Below, one piece after another: positions 44,550-52,760 of a stretch of 54,126 nt of DNA. Origin of the DNA: Psittacicella melopsittaci (GTDB lineage Bacteria > Pseudomonadota > Gammaproteobacteria > Enterobacterales > Psittacicellaceae); NCBI RefSeq assembly GCF_003585925.1, contig NZ_NRJH01000014.1, positions 1 to 54,126 of the forward strand, given 5' to 3'. A program made the position numbers and the translations under genes. A model generated the notes under the pieces. That model was not told where the DNA came from, searched no databases, and saw only the letters and a program-made list of their open reading frames with translations. Each line of letters begins with the position of its first letter. The first letter of the stretch is position 1.

Positions 44550-45341
44550 TTATTGCACTAGATTTGGATAGTTACCAAGACCTGGAGAAATTTGAATTCC
44601 GTAAGTTGTTTTGAGATAACTTAAGGCAGGACCACCAATAGTATAGTATTGTTTATAACTATACGGTTGCCAGTAAAAGTCACGGCTCAAGTTTTTCCCA
44701 AACTCGGTACTTTTTAGGATTTCTAACTTACTTGTAGCAGCTAAACTAAGACTACCTTTTTCTTGGTTATAGTTAAAACCTTGATAAAGACTAAGCAGAC
44801 CTAAGGTTTCCATAAAGTTAGGATCATTGAGCATTAGATTACCAAATCTAATAACATTATTACAGTTGCCCAGATTATTTTGCGTGCGATCTTGGTAAGT
44901 AGAGCAAGCAAGATAATAGCTAACAAACTGTTCCATAGATTGTGATGTGTAACTAGTTTCGGTAAGAGAATAACGTAAGTTGATATTGGATAATACCGAG
45001 AAAATTACATTAAGATATTGCCGATAATCAAGATTGCGATTACTTAGCTTTTCAACAAGGAGATTATCGAGCTGGGGACTAATTTTATTAAAGTCCTGAG
45101 CAGCTTGGGTCTTACTTAAGTTTTTTACCTCTTTGGCGAGCTTATCTGTTGGTAGTTGCTCATACTGTTGGGCTAGGTCACGATATTTCTCTGACTCTAC
45201 ATTAGTAAAGGTTAATGGAGAGCTTAAATTAGGTAAAGTTAAAGTTTGGCTGGCAAAGGCACTCAATGAGCTAGTTAAACTAACCAAGCCAGTACCTATT
45301 ACCGCAATTAATTTGCTTGTTAATTTCATATTACTTTGCAT
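44550..45341 (-). CDS. Exported DPR-family protein, member P (long, divergent)
   Basis: 263 residues, the longest member and the first gene of the array. The signal peptide runs to about residue 30 (ends SAFA). An ATG four codons later (45329) is equally possible, as neither has a strong ribosome site. An extra Leu/Pro-rich segment precedes the core. NINLRYSLTETSYTSQSMEQ replaces LNKNY...DPR, cysteines are at 146 and 160, and TLGLLSLYQ matches the LQSLALLG block. Membership rests on motif order, so it is less certain than for D-K. Function unknown. Confidence 0.65.
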   Translation of the reverse strand: MQSNMKLTSKLIAVIGTGLVSLTSSLSAFASQTLTLPNLSSPLTFTNVESEKYRDLAQQYEQLPTDKLAKEVKNLSKTQAAQDFNKISPQLDNLLVEKLSNRNLDYRQYLNVIFSVLSNINLRYSLTETSYTSQSMEQFVSYYLACSTYQDRTQNNLGNCNNVIRFGNLMLNDPNFMETLGLLSLYQGFNYNQEKGSLSLAATSKLEILKSTEFGKNLSRDFYWQPYSYKQYYTIGGPALSYLKTTYGIQISPGLGNYPNLVQ

Positions 45342-45820
45342 AGAGTGAGTTTATAAAAAAATGGGATAAACGCTTTTATTCCATGCTATGCAATATAAGG
45401 TTTAAAAACCAAAAATCAATAATTTAGGACGGTTATTTTTTAAATTAACGGATAAAGGAAATAAAAAAGCTTGAGACAACAAAGAGAAGAAAAAAATTAT
45501 AGAGTTGATCAGCAAAAATATAGGTCTTAGCTGCAAAGTTAATTAGGTATTAGTTTTCAATGTTAGTTGGGTCTTAGAGAGGTAAATAAACTTACCTAAA
45601 AGCAAAAACAAAAAGCAAATGCACTTTTTCCTCAGCTAATGTAGCAAATCTAGTTTTTTAGCTAAACAGGCAAGAAATCTGGACTTTTTTTAAGAGAGGG
45701 ACAAGAAGCTAATAGCTTATACCCACAATTTATACCCTAGAAATATTTAAAAAATTATCTATAAAAATCAGTGAATTAAGAAAATAAAAGCAAAAAAGAA
45801 ATATTTTCCCTGTTCTCTAG
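45342..45820. other. Non-coding gap upstream of the hpf promoter
   Basis: About 480 bp of AT-rich sequence containing the leader of member P at its left edge. No reading frame, terminator or repeat stands out. Confidence 0.45.
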
Positions 45821-45849
45821 TTGACAAAAGGAAAAATTATTCATAAAAT
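45821..45849 (+). promoter_or_regulatory. hpf promoter
   Basis: Consensus -35 TTGACA (45821-45826), exact 17-bp spacer, -10 TAAAAT (45844-45849). Best promoter in the window. Confidence 0.75.
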
Positions 45850-45855
45850 GGAAGT

Positions 45856-46050
45856 GTAAGGAAAATATCAAAAGAGAACCAAAGACAAATGAAGGTTTCA
45901 GAAGCTTTTCTTTTTCTCTTTGGTTCACAGAGTAGATTATTAAGTTGTGGCTAAGTGAGGTATAAAGAGCCGAGCTTAAAGTCTACTGGTCTTTAAAGTT
46001 TTTGCTTTAAAGGAACTTTAACTTTTCTTAACCAAAATAAGGAGTTGAAT
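45856..46050 (+). promoter_or_regulatory. Long structured hpf leader
   Basis: About 195 nt of untranslated leader. GAACCAAAG pairs with CTTTGGTTC (about 45877-45927), followed by repeated CTTTAAAG / TTTAAAG elements near 45980-46015. It could control hpf expression or form a separate RNA. Confidence 0.4.
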
Positions 46051-46359
46051 ATGGCTCTAGATGTCGTAGGTAAAGCATTTGAAGTAACTGATGCTATCAA
46101 ATCTCATGCAGACAAAGTTGTAGGTAAATTATCTAAATTAAAAGTAGATCTAAGCTACAATACTTTAGCTCTGAAAAAAGATGGGGCAAACTACGTAACT
46201 GAATATGAAGTACAAACCAATTTAGGTCGCTTCTTCGCACGTGGTTCAGCAACAGATTGCTATGTATCAATTACCGAAGCAGTAAATAAAATTTACGATC
46301 AAGTTAAGAAAAAACTAGACAAATTACAACATCCAAATAAAGGTAAAGTAGCTGCATAG
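46051..46359 (+). CDS. hpf: Ribosome hibernation promoting factor (HPF/RaiA family)
   Basis: 102 residues from ATG 46051, 6 nt after AAGGAG; the in-frame TTG at 46045 overlaps that site. GKAFEVTDAIKSHADKVVGK at the N-terminus and DCYVSITEAVNKIYDQVKKK then LDKL at the C-terminus match the short beta-alpha-beta-beta-beta-alpha HPF/YfiA fold. It would bind the 30S A/P sites and help dimerise or silence ribosomes in stationary phase. The short form (E. coli HPF 95, RaiA 113) lacks a dimerisation domain. HPF and RaiA cannot be told apart safely here. Strong promoter, long leader, own terminator. Confidence 0.82.
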   Translation: MALDVVGKAFEVTDAIKSHADKVVGKLSKLKVDLSYNTLALKKDGANYVTEYEVQTNLGRFFARGSATDCYVSITEAVNKIYDQVKKKLDKLQHPNKGKVAA

Positions 46360-46376
46360 GCTTTCTTAACCAAAAG

Positions 46377-46404
46377 CTCCCCTCTGACCAGAGGGGAGTT
46401 TTTT
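46377..46404 (+). terminator. hpf terminator
   Basis: CTCCCCTCT-GACC-AGAGGGGAG followed by six T. Confidence 0.92.
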
Positions 46405-46488
46405 ATTGAGCAAATACTAAGTTAAATGTTTTATAATAAGACTTTTGAGTAAGTAATTATTTAGTCTCCAATTTAAATTAAGAATACA

Positions 46489-47100
46489 ATGTACAGTAAA
46501 ATCTCTCCACCCTTAGAGTTACAAGGGAAAAAAGTAGATCTACGTGTTGAGAGGACTCATGTTCAAATTCGTATGGCAATGTTAGAATTGCTTAATGAAA
46601 AAGAATATCACTCAATTCGGGTAGAAGACATTTTGCAAAAGGCTCTAGTAAACCGAGCTACTTTTTATAAGTACTATACTTGTAAAGATGATCTGATTGG
46701 CAAAATGATCGAAGCAGTTAAAATAAATCTTGATAAAACTTGGGAAAAGAGAACTAAATATGGTGATCTCAATGACTTTCTTGATCATCATATAAATAAT
46801 CTCTATGCAATGCGTGGTGAAATTCTCGCTCTCTGGAAAGTAAATACGCCTCGTCATCACTTACGTCAGGATATGATTAAAATGGTAAGTAATCGTTTTA
46901 GTGAGCTTTCGTTATTAGCTTTTCCTGAGAAAAAACCAGAAGATTTAGAGCTACAGAGTTATATCTTTTCTAATTTGGCACTAGATGTTTTAGAGTATCT
47001 CTTTACTAAGGGTGTACTTTCGAATTTACGCGAAATCTCTTATCATCTAGAGCAAATTCTTGTTATGGTTAATTTCGATTTTCGTAATATAATAAAATAA
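46489..47100 (+). CDS. TetR-family transcriptional regulator
   Basis: 203 residues. The N-terminal helix-turn-helix (IRVEDILQKALVNRATFYKYY at about 44-64, followed by CKDDLIG) has the TetR signature. The C-terminal ligand/dimer domain is divergent and gives no ligand clue. No Shine-Dalgarno sequence lies before ATG 46489. A -10-like TATAAT is at 46432-46437. It is 20 nt upstream of cmoB on the same strand, so the two may be co-transcribed. Its targets are unknown; it may be autoregulatory. Confidence 0.82.
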   Translation: MYSKISPPLELQGKKVDLRVERTHVQIRMAMLELLNEKEYHSIRVEDILQKALVNRATFYKYYTCKDDLIGKMIEAVKINLDKTWEKRTKYGDLNDFLDHHINNLYAMRGEILALWKVNTPRHHLRQDMIKMVSNRFSELSLLAFPEKKPEDLELQSYIFSNLALDVLEYLFTKGVLSNLREISYHLEQILVMVNFDFRNIIK

Positions 47101-47120
47101 ATTCTTGGAAAAACTATTCT

Positions 47121-48314
47121 ATGTTTACTAATCCTGAAGATCAAAGCATTTTAGCTTGTATTCTCCACCGTCCAGAGTTAAACGATTGGCTTCCTGCTCT
47201 AAGTGCTGCCATGCAAGAAGCAGATGCTACTTTACTAGCGCGAGCAAAAACTAAATCTTCGCGTGAAGTAGCTTTTATTAATAATTTGCGTAAACTAGCT
47301 GCTTTAGAAAATTTTCTTGCCGAATTTAAACAACAAGCTTTGAGCCAAAAAGAACAATTAAGAGCCTTTTGGCAAGAAAATCCAGCTTTGGCACCAGAAG
47401 AAGTAAGTGCTGAACTTGAAGCTTTAGTAAACTTAGAGCAAATTCCAAGCTTTTTATCCACTCAAGCTGGTGATAAGTTAGAATTACATCCCTTATGGGC
47501 AGAGTATTTTAAACAATACCCAAATGAACTCTGGCATAAGATTTTACGTTTACGCGATACTTTAGTCCAAGATCTAATTCCTTGGCGCAAAGGTCCATTT
47601 AATCTCTTAGGGCAAGAAATAGATGCCGAATGGGATTGTGGGAAAAAATGGGCACGTATTCAAGCTTTAGGTTTAGATCAACAGCTGGCAGGAAAAAATG
47701 TTCTCGATGTTGGCTGTGGTAATGGCTATTACTTATGGCAAATGCTCAAGGGTAAACATCAACCTAAGTTTGTCCTGGGTGTAGAACCTTTTGAGGGTTT
47801 TACGGCACAATTTTTACTCACTAAAGTAATTTATACTGCTTTAGCTAGCGATCCGAGCCAAGTGCCTTATATGCTCACCTTACCTTTAGCTAAAGTGCCT
47901 GTTTACAATAAATTTGATGTAGTTTTTAACATGGGGGTACTCTACCACCGTAAAGACCCAGTGATTTTCTTAGAGGATTTAGCTAAATTCCTCACCCCAA
48001 ATGGCACATTAGTTTTAGAAACTATAGTAATTGACGGTGATGCCCAAACTTGTTTAATTCCAGGGGCAAAATACTGTGGTATGACCAATGTGTATTTTAT
48101 TCCGAGTTTAGCGACTTTAGAAAAATGGCTAGAAATGGCTGGCTTTAAAGAGTATGAAGTTAAAGATCTGTCAGTAACTACAAGTGAAGAACAAAGGTCT
48201 ACGCCTTTATCTTCTCCGCTTTCGCTGCAAGATTTTCTTGATCCTCACAACCCTGACTTAACTATCGAAGGTTACCCTCGTCCACAAAGGGTAATAATTG
48301 TAGCCAAACGCTAA
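47121..48314 (+). CDS. cmoB: tRNA U34 carboxymethyltransferase CmoB
   Basis: Transfers the carboxymethyl group of carboxy-SAM to 5-hydroxyuridine at tRNA position 34, giving cmo5U. Signatures: IPWRKGPFNLLG at 153-164, SAM motif VLDVGCGNGYYLW near 194-206, VEPFEGF, FNMGVLYHRKDP and TNVYFIPSL. At 397 residues it is longer than E. coli CmoB (323), owing mainly to an expanded N-terminal region and a Ser/Thr-rich insertion near 355-365. The partner cmoA (carboxy-SAM synthase) is not in the window. Confidence 0.93.
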   Translation: MFTNPEDQSILACILHRPELNDWLPALSAAMQEADATLLARAKTKSSREVAFINNLRKLAALENFLAEFKQQALSQKEQLRAFWQENPALAPEEVSAELEALVNLEQIPSFLSTQAGDKLELHPLWAEYFKQYPNELWHKILRLRDTLVQDLIPWRKGPFNLLGQEIDAEWDCGKKWARIQALGLDQQLAGKNVLDVGCGNGYYLWQMLKGKHQPKFVLGVEPFEGFTAQFLLTKVIYTALASDPSQVPYMLTLPLAKVPVYNKFDVVFNMGVLYHRKDPVIFLEDLAKFLTPNGTLVLETIVIDGDAQTCLIPGAKYCGMTNVYFIPSLATLEKWLEMAGFKEYEVKDLSVTTSEEQRSTPLSSPLSLQDFLDPHNPDLTIEGYPRPQRVIIVAKR

Positions 48315-48318
48315 AAAG

Positions 48319-48352
48319 AAAGCTCAAGAACCAAATGGTTCTTGAGCTTTTT
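48319..48352. terminator. Bidirectional terminator, cmoB and dnaG
   Basis: Perfect 14-bp stem AAAGCTCAAGAACC/GGTTCTTGAGCTTT between convergent genes. Confidence 0.9.
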
Positions 48353-48364
48353 GCATTGTAAAAA

Positions 48365-51300
48365 TTACTTATAAGCATCAGGATCAAAATTATTGCCTTG
48401 TTCTTGCTCCCAAGCCATACTATCAAAATAAGCTTGAGCTTCTTCATCGCTATAAGGAATATAATCTTGTTGATCTTCTGAGACAAAGTAAGATTCAGGA
48501 TCGAGGTTATTAAGATCATACGCGAGTAGATCTTCAGGCACTTGCGGTTCTGCTTGAACAAGAATTTCTTGTCCTTGCTCTTGAGCTTGAGTTGTAGGCT
48601 CTTGTTCTTGAGCTTGAGTTGTAGGCTCTTGTTCTTGAGCTTGGTTTGTCAGTTCTTGCTCGGCTACCACAAAAGTATTGTCCTCAGCTTTGCCTTCAAC
48701 TTGCGAGCTAGGATCCTGCTCTAAGGTCTGGTTTAGTTGAGGGGCATAAGCTTCTGGGCTTTGACTCAGACTAAAGTCTTCATCTTCTTCCAGAGTAGCA
48801 AATGCTTGTTTTAACTCAGCTTGCGAAGTTTGTCCTTCTTGAGGGGCAACGAGTTCGGGTACTTGAGTACTTTGTTTGAACTGTTGCTTGAGTTGTTCAA
48901 GAGGCACATCTACATCTTGGCTAAGGTGTAATTCGAGAGCCTGAGCGTCACTTACGCCTTGACTTAAACGTTTAGCCTTGAGGCTTTCTTGGTAAGCATT
49001 GCTATCTTTTACTTTTAAGACACGTACAGTTTCATTTTCGCGCAGTCTTTCTACTCGACTTGCCTGTACTCGCATGCTAGTTAAAGAAAACAGATCTGTT
49101 TCAGGGTGCAAGCTTGACCAGAGCGGAGCATCATATTGCCCGAGTTTCATGAGGTCGTAACCTGGCATAGGTTGCGGATTTGCAGGGCTAATATAGGAAA
49201 TGAGATATGAGTGTTGCTGCATTTGCAGACGATCATAATCATTTAAAAAGGTTTGTGCTCGCTGAAGGTTAGCTTTTTGTTCGCTAGAAATAGTGTTTTC
49301 TTTTTGTTGTAAACGTTGGAGATCATATTGCAGAAGTTTTTCTAAACTGCGTAAATAGGTCATCTCCACATTAACATTATTAATTTGCTCGGCATAGGTT
49401 TGCAGATAAACTTGCCCCAGACGACAAATGCTATATACAAAATTAGTATAGGTTTCTTGCATCCCCTTATTAAAAATATAAGGAGCATCATCGGGGGTAA
49501 ATTCAACCAAGTTATGCGCAAATTCCCCAAAGTGGCGTTCGAGATAGCGATTATAGTTAGCCTCAACTACTTGGCGTACTTCTTCACTTGCTTGCTCTTC
49601 GGAAATTAAGCCATCCTTTAATTTGTCTCTAACCGTTGCCAAAGCAAAATGTAAATGGTTAAAGAAAGTAAAGCAAGGTAAGCTAAATACAGTTATATAG
49701 CTGAGCATACTACTTATTGCCACAATTGGGCGTTGGTAGTACCAGGAAATTAAGGTTAATATCCGGTTTTCATAGCGACGAGCTGCTTGCAGAAAGCCTT
49801 TTATAGGTTCAAGGGCATCTGGATTAGCATAAACTAAAGGTTCGATTTGAATTACTAAACCATGATAATAAATATCCTTGTAATCAAAGCGTAACTTTAA
49901 CTCTTGTTTAGTTTGTTCAATTTGGTTGGCTAAGTACTCCTTTTCCAGAGGTTGGAGTTCTTTAGGAGTTGCCGAGTCAACCTGAGGTAAACCTTGTTGG
50001 GCAATAAACTTAGTTAAAGGAATATTATAGGCTACACTTTGGGCATGTACTTCTTTAGCGATGCGTAAAATTTCAGCCTCTACTGCCTCTTGGGTAAACT
50101 CGAGCTTGTGTTTAATTTGTCGCCCTTTGGCGAGAGCTGTACGTTGTAAAAGGAGGCGATAGTTGATATTTTGAATAGCTTGATCTTTAAATTTATCCCA
50201 AAGTTGATTAGTTAAGCTTTCTTGATTAGCTTGTCGTTCTTCTGGCGTATATGCACTAGCTAATAGTTCCCGAAAGGCATGGATATAGGAAATACGAAAT
50301 TCACTGTTTTGTGAGTCTCTTACCGAGTGTTCGATTGCCTTCCGCATAGCATGAGCTTGACTCCGCTGTTGAATTTGCGAAGCAAAAGCATTAACTCGAG
50401 CTTTTAAAGGATCTTGTTCACTTGCTTGGGTAAAAGTTTGGATTTGTTGCAAGTTAACTTGACGCTCAGGTTCTTTGTTACGGCGTCCATATTCACGTCC
50501 GAGATTTTGTCCTGTAGCTTGGGCAAGCATGCTTTTACCTGCAGCACTAACTTGACTTGGATCACGCTTTTTCCTTTTAGTTTGCGGTTGATCTTCTTGG
50601 CGACGATAACCATAGCCGTAAGGATTACTTGTATTAACTACAGGCGTTCTAGAAACAGGTTCTTGCTCTTGCTTTGGCTCTTGGCTTACTTTATTTGGCG
50701 TAGAAGCAGGGGCAACTTGTGTCACCACTTGCGTTTGTTCCTGGCGATAGCGTTGCTGATTGGCAAAGCGAAGACGATCTTCTTCTTGCTCTTGCTCATA
50801 GAGATCTTTAGCTTGAGCAAATTGTGCCATAAGAGCAGCGTGATCTAGGTTAAAGCGACGAATTACTTTGTTAACCAGGTCATTACGGTAAGCTACGGCA
50901 GAAATTTGGGCATAATAGTATCCCAGTTGCGATAAAGCAAAGCGCTCGATTTCGCTAGGAGCTGTATTCTTTTGTTCGAGACTAGACAGCGTATGTTCAA
51001 TTAAATAGTCAATTAAGCCAATGGTTTTATGGCGTAAAAACTGATCATAGCTTTGCGGGCCATATTTTTTTAAGTAAGAATCTGGATCTTCACCGTCACT
51101 TAAAAAAGCAAATTGCACTGTATATTCATCACTAAGAATACCCAGAACATTACGAGCAGCCTGAGCTGCAGCTTTGTAACCTGCACTATCTCCATCAAAA
51201 CAGCATACAAGATTTGTAGTGTATTTAAAAATTTGCTGTAGTTGTCCTTGAGCTATAGCTGTACCTGAAGCCGCTACGCCTTGGAATATACCAAATTGAC

Positions 51301-52195
51301 TTAAGGAAATTACATCTAAGTAACCTTCAACTAAGATAATACGTTCAATTTTGGCACGGTTAATGCGGTGTGCTTGCACCACTTGGTATAAACCGTAGAG
51401 CTCTTTTGATTTGTCGTACAGAGTTGAAGTATTGGACGGGTTAATGTATTTGGCTTTGCTTTTACTATTGTTGAGTATTCGTCCGCCAAAGCCAACAATA
51501 TCCCCATTTAAATTAAAAATCGGGAAAACAATTCTTTCGCGGTAAGTGTCATAATAGCCTTCACCTTGACTAGATTTACGCAATACATCGACATTGAGTA
51601 AGTGAGTTAAAGGATCAGGTACAGGACTTTTACCTTGAGCAACCAGACTATTATAGTAGTGGAGTACAGCATTATTTGCTGGAGCATAGCCCAGAAAATA
51701 TAGATTAGCCATATCTTCGGTCATGCCTCGACTTACTAAGTAGTCAACTGCCCCTTGGTTATGTTGGAGTTGATATTGATAAAACTCTGCCACTTCTTGC
51801 AGAATTTTTTGGTCAATTTGTAGGGAGAGGCGACGAGCTTGAGCTAGTTCTTTATCCTTTTCACTACGTCCATCTTCTTGGTATTCAACGGGCATGCCAA
51901 GGAGATTAGCTAGTTCTTTAACTGCATCTTTAAAGTTTAAGCCATTGTGGTTACGTAAAAAAGTAAGAACGTTTCCTTTAGCTCCACAACCAAAACAGTG
52001 GTAAACCGCACGGTCATCATCTATATGAAAAGACGGTGTCTTTTCATTATGAAAAGGACAGCATCCTTTCCACTTATGTGAACCTGTTTTTTCTAATTTA
52101 ACATAGCGACCAATAACATCACTCAATACCGCTTTTTCTTGAATTTCTTCAATAAACGTAGGCTTAATAAAACCTTGAGAGTTATCTGCATTCAT
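48365..52195 (-). CDS. dnaG: DNA primase DnaG with a very long C-terminal extension
   Basis: Synthesises RNA primers at the replication fork. The N-terminal zinc finger has ligands C46, H49, C67 and C70 (CPFHNEKTPSFHI...CFGCG). The TOPRIM catalytic core shows ILVEGYLDV (E290, D294), CFDGDSAG (D334, D336) and DGEDPDSYL at 368-376. To about residue 470 it is an ordinary primase. Family members are about 580-600 residues; this one is 1276. The extra ~700 residues include a basic, Gln-rich linker near 490-570, a mostly helical region to about 1080, and a Gln/Glu-rich tail with TTQAQEQEP repeats. Where the DnaB-binding domain lies is unclear. Confidence 0.93.
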   Translation of the reverse strand: MNADNSQGFIKPTFIEEIQEKAVLSDVIGRYVKLEKTGSHKWKGCCPFHNEKTPSFHIDDDRAVYHCFGCGAKGNVLTFLRNHNGLNFKDAVKELANLLGMPVEYQEDGRSEKDKELAQARRLSLQIDQKILQEVAEFYQYQLQHNQGAVDYLVSRGMTEDMANLYFLGYAPANNAVLHYYNSLVAQGKSPVPDPLTHLLNVDVLRKSSQGEGYYDTYRERIVFPIFNLNGDIVGFGGRILNNSKSKAKYINPSNTSTLYDKSKELYGLYQVVQAHRINRAKIERIILVEGYLDVISLSQFGIFQGVAASGTAIAQGQLQQIFKYTTNLVCCFDGDSAGYKAAAQAARNVLGILSDEYTVQFAFLSDGEDPDSYLKKYGPQSYDQFLRHKTIGLIDYLIEHTLSSLEQKNTAPSEIERFALSQLGYYYAQISAVAYRNDLVNKVIRRFNLDHAALMAQFAQAKDLYEQEQEEDRLRFANQQRYRQEQTQVVTQVAPASTPNKVSQEPKQEQEPVSRTPVVNTSNPYGYGYRRQEDQPQTKRKKRDPSQVSAAGKSMLAQATGQNLGREYGRRNKEPERQVNLQQIQTFTQASEQDPLKARVNAFASQIQQRSQAHAMRKAIEHSVRDSQNSEFRISYIHAFRELLASAYTPEERQANQESLTNQLWDKFKDQAIQNINYRLLLQRTALAKGRQIKHKLEFTQEAVEAEILRIAKEVHAQSVAYNIPLTKFIAQQGLPQVDSATPKELQPLEKEYLANQIEQTKQELKLRFDYKDIYYHGLVIQIEPLVYANPDALEPIKGFLQAARRYENRILTLISWYYQRPIVAISSMLSYITVFSLPCFTFFNHLHFALATVRDKLKDGLISEEQASEEVRQVVEANYNRYLERHFGEFAHNLVEFTPDDAPYIFNKGMQETYTNFVYSICRLGQVYLQTYAEQINNVNVEMTYLRSLEKLLQYDLQRLQQKENTISSEQKANLQRAQTFLNDYDRLQMQQHSYLISYISPANPQPMPGYDLMKLGQYDAPLWSSLHPETDLFSLTSMRVQASRVERLRENETVRVLKVKDSNAYQESLKAKRLSQGVSDAQALELHLSQDVDVPLEQLKQQFKQSTQVPELVAPQEGQTSQAELKQAFATLEEDEDFSLSQSPEAYAPQLNQTLEQDPSSQVEGKAEDNTFVVAEQELTNQAQEQEPTTQAQEQEPTTQAQEQGQEILVQAEPQVPEDLLAYDLNNLDPESYFVSEDQQDYIPYSDEEAQAYFDSMAWEQEQGNNFDPDAYK
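48575..48650. repeat. In-frame 30-bp repeat in dnaG
   Basis: Two and a half copies of a 30-bp unit encoding TTQAQEQEP-type decapeptides in the DnaG tail. A site for copy-number change without frameshift. Confidence 0.75.
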
Positions 52196-52456
52196 AAGGT
52201 CAATAATAACTTAATAAAATAGTAAGGAATAATGGTAACTAAATTTAAAGATCTTGCCATTAAACTTTTGAAAAATAGACATTATTTTCTTAAAGGTGTT
52301 TTTCTCACGAAAATATCGTGAAAAAATATGAAAAAAAGTGTTGAAATAATCTAATCTTCGCTTATAATAAAATATAGAAAGAAAAAGAAAAGTTATTTAA
52401 AATAAAGCTAATTAAATGCTTTATATAGTTAATTAGCATTTTAATATAATTTGCTT

Positions 52457-52664
52457 GTTGCTTTTATTTTACCATTAAATAGCCCAAGCAAAACAAGGTT
52501 ATTACAGCATTTAAGCTTAAGTCTTTATCGAAGCTCTAAACTACCCTTTTCAAGCTCTGAGGAAAAGGATAGTTTGATAAAGTATTTGAGCTTAAGTTGC
52601 AGATGCAATTAGGCATCTGCGGATTTTCAAGGTTGAGTCTTAAGCACTGCTTAGGACTTTTTTT
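52457..52664 (+). ncRNA. Small RNA candidate between dnaG and porin
   Basis: -10 TATAAT at 52445-52450, then hairpins AAACTAcCCTTTTC/GAAAAGGaTAGTTT (about 52536-52573, one mismatch) and GCAGATGC/GCATCTGC (about 52600-52621), and finally a terminator AGTCTTAAGC-ACT-GCTTAGGACT plus seven T ending at 52664. No protein frame. It does not show the 6S or 4.5S RNA consensus. The rest of 52196-52456 is dnaG leader with one TCACGA/TCGTGA stem near 52306. Confidence 0.5.
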
Positions 52665-52683
52665 CGTTATAAAACTGCAAAAG

Positions 52684-52747
52684 GGATCAAGTTCATCACT
52701 TGATCCTCTTTTAATGGAATAAGGATCAAGAATTTATCTTGATCCTT
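52684..52747 (-). terminator. Twin terminators of the porin gene
   Basis: Two related hairpins, GGATCAAG-TTCATCA-CTTGATCC (52684-52706) and AAGGATCAAG-AATTTAT-CTTGATCCTT (52721-52747), share their stem sequence and lie in tandem after the porin gene. Confidence 0.75.
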
Positions 52748-52760
52748 ATTTATATTTTGC

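Noticed and set aside
33521..45341. Toxin-immunity or contact-dependent inhibition locus with orphan cassettes
   Set aside because: The orphan tails are explained by simple tandem duplication, and there is no large toxin, transporter or immunity-like gene nearby.
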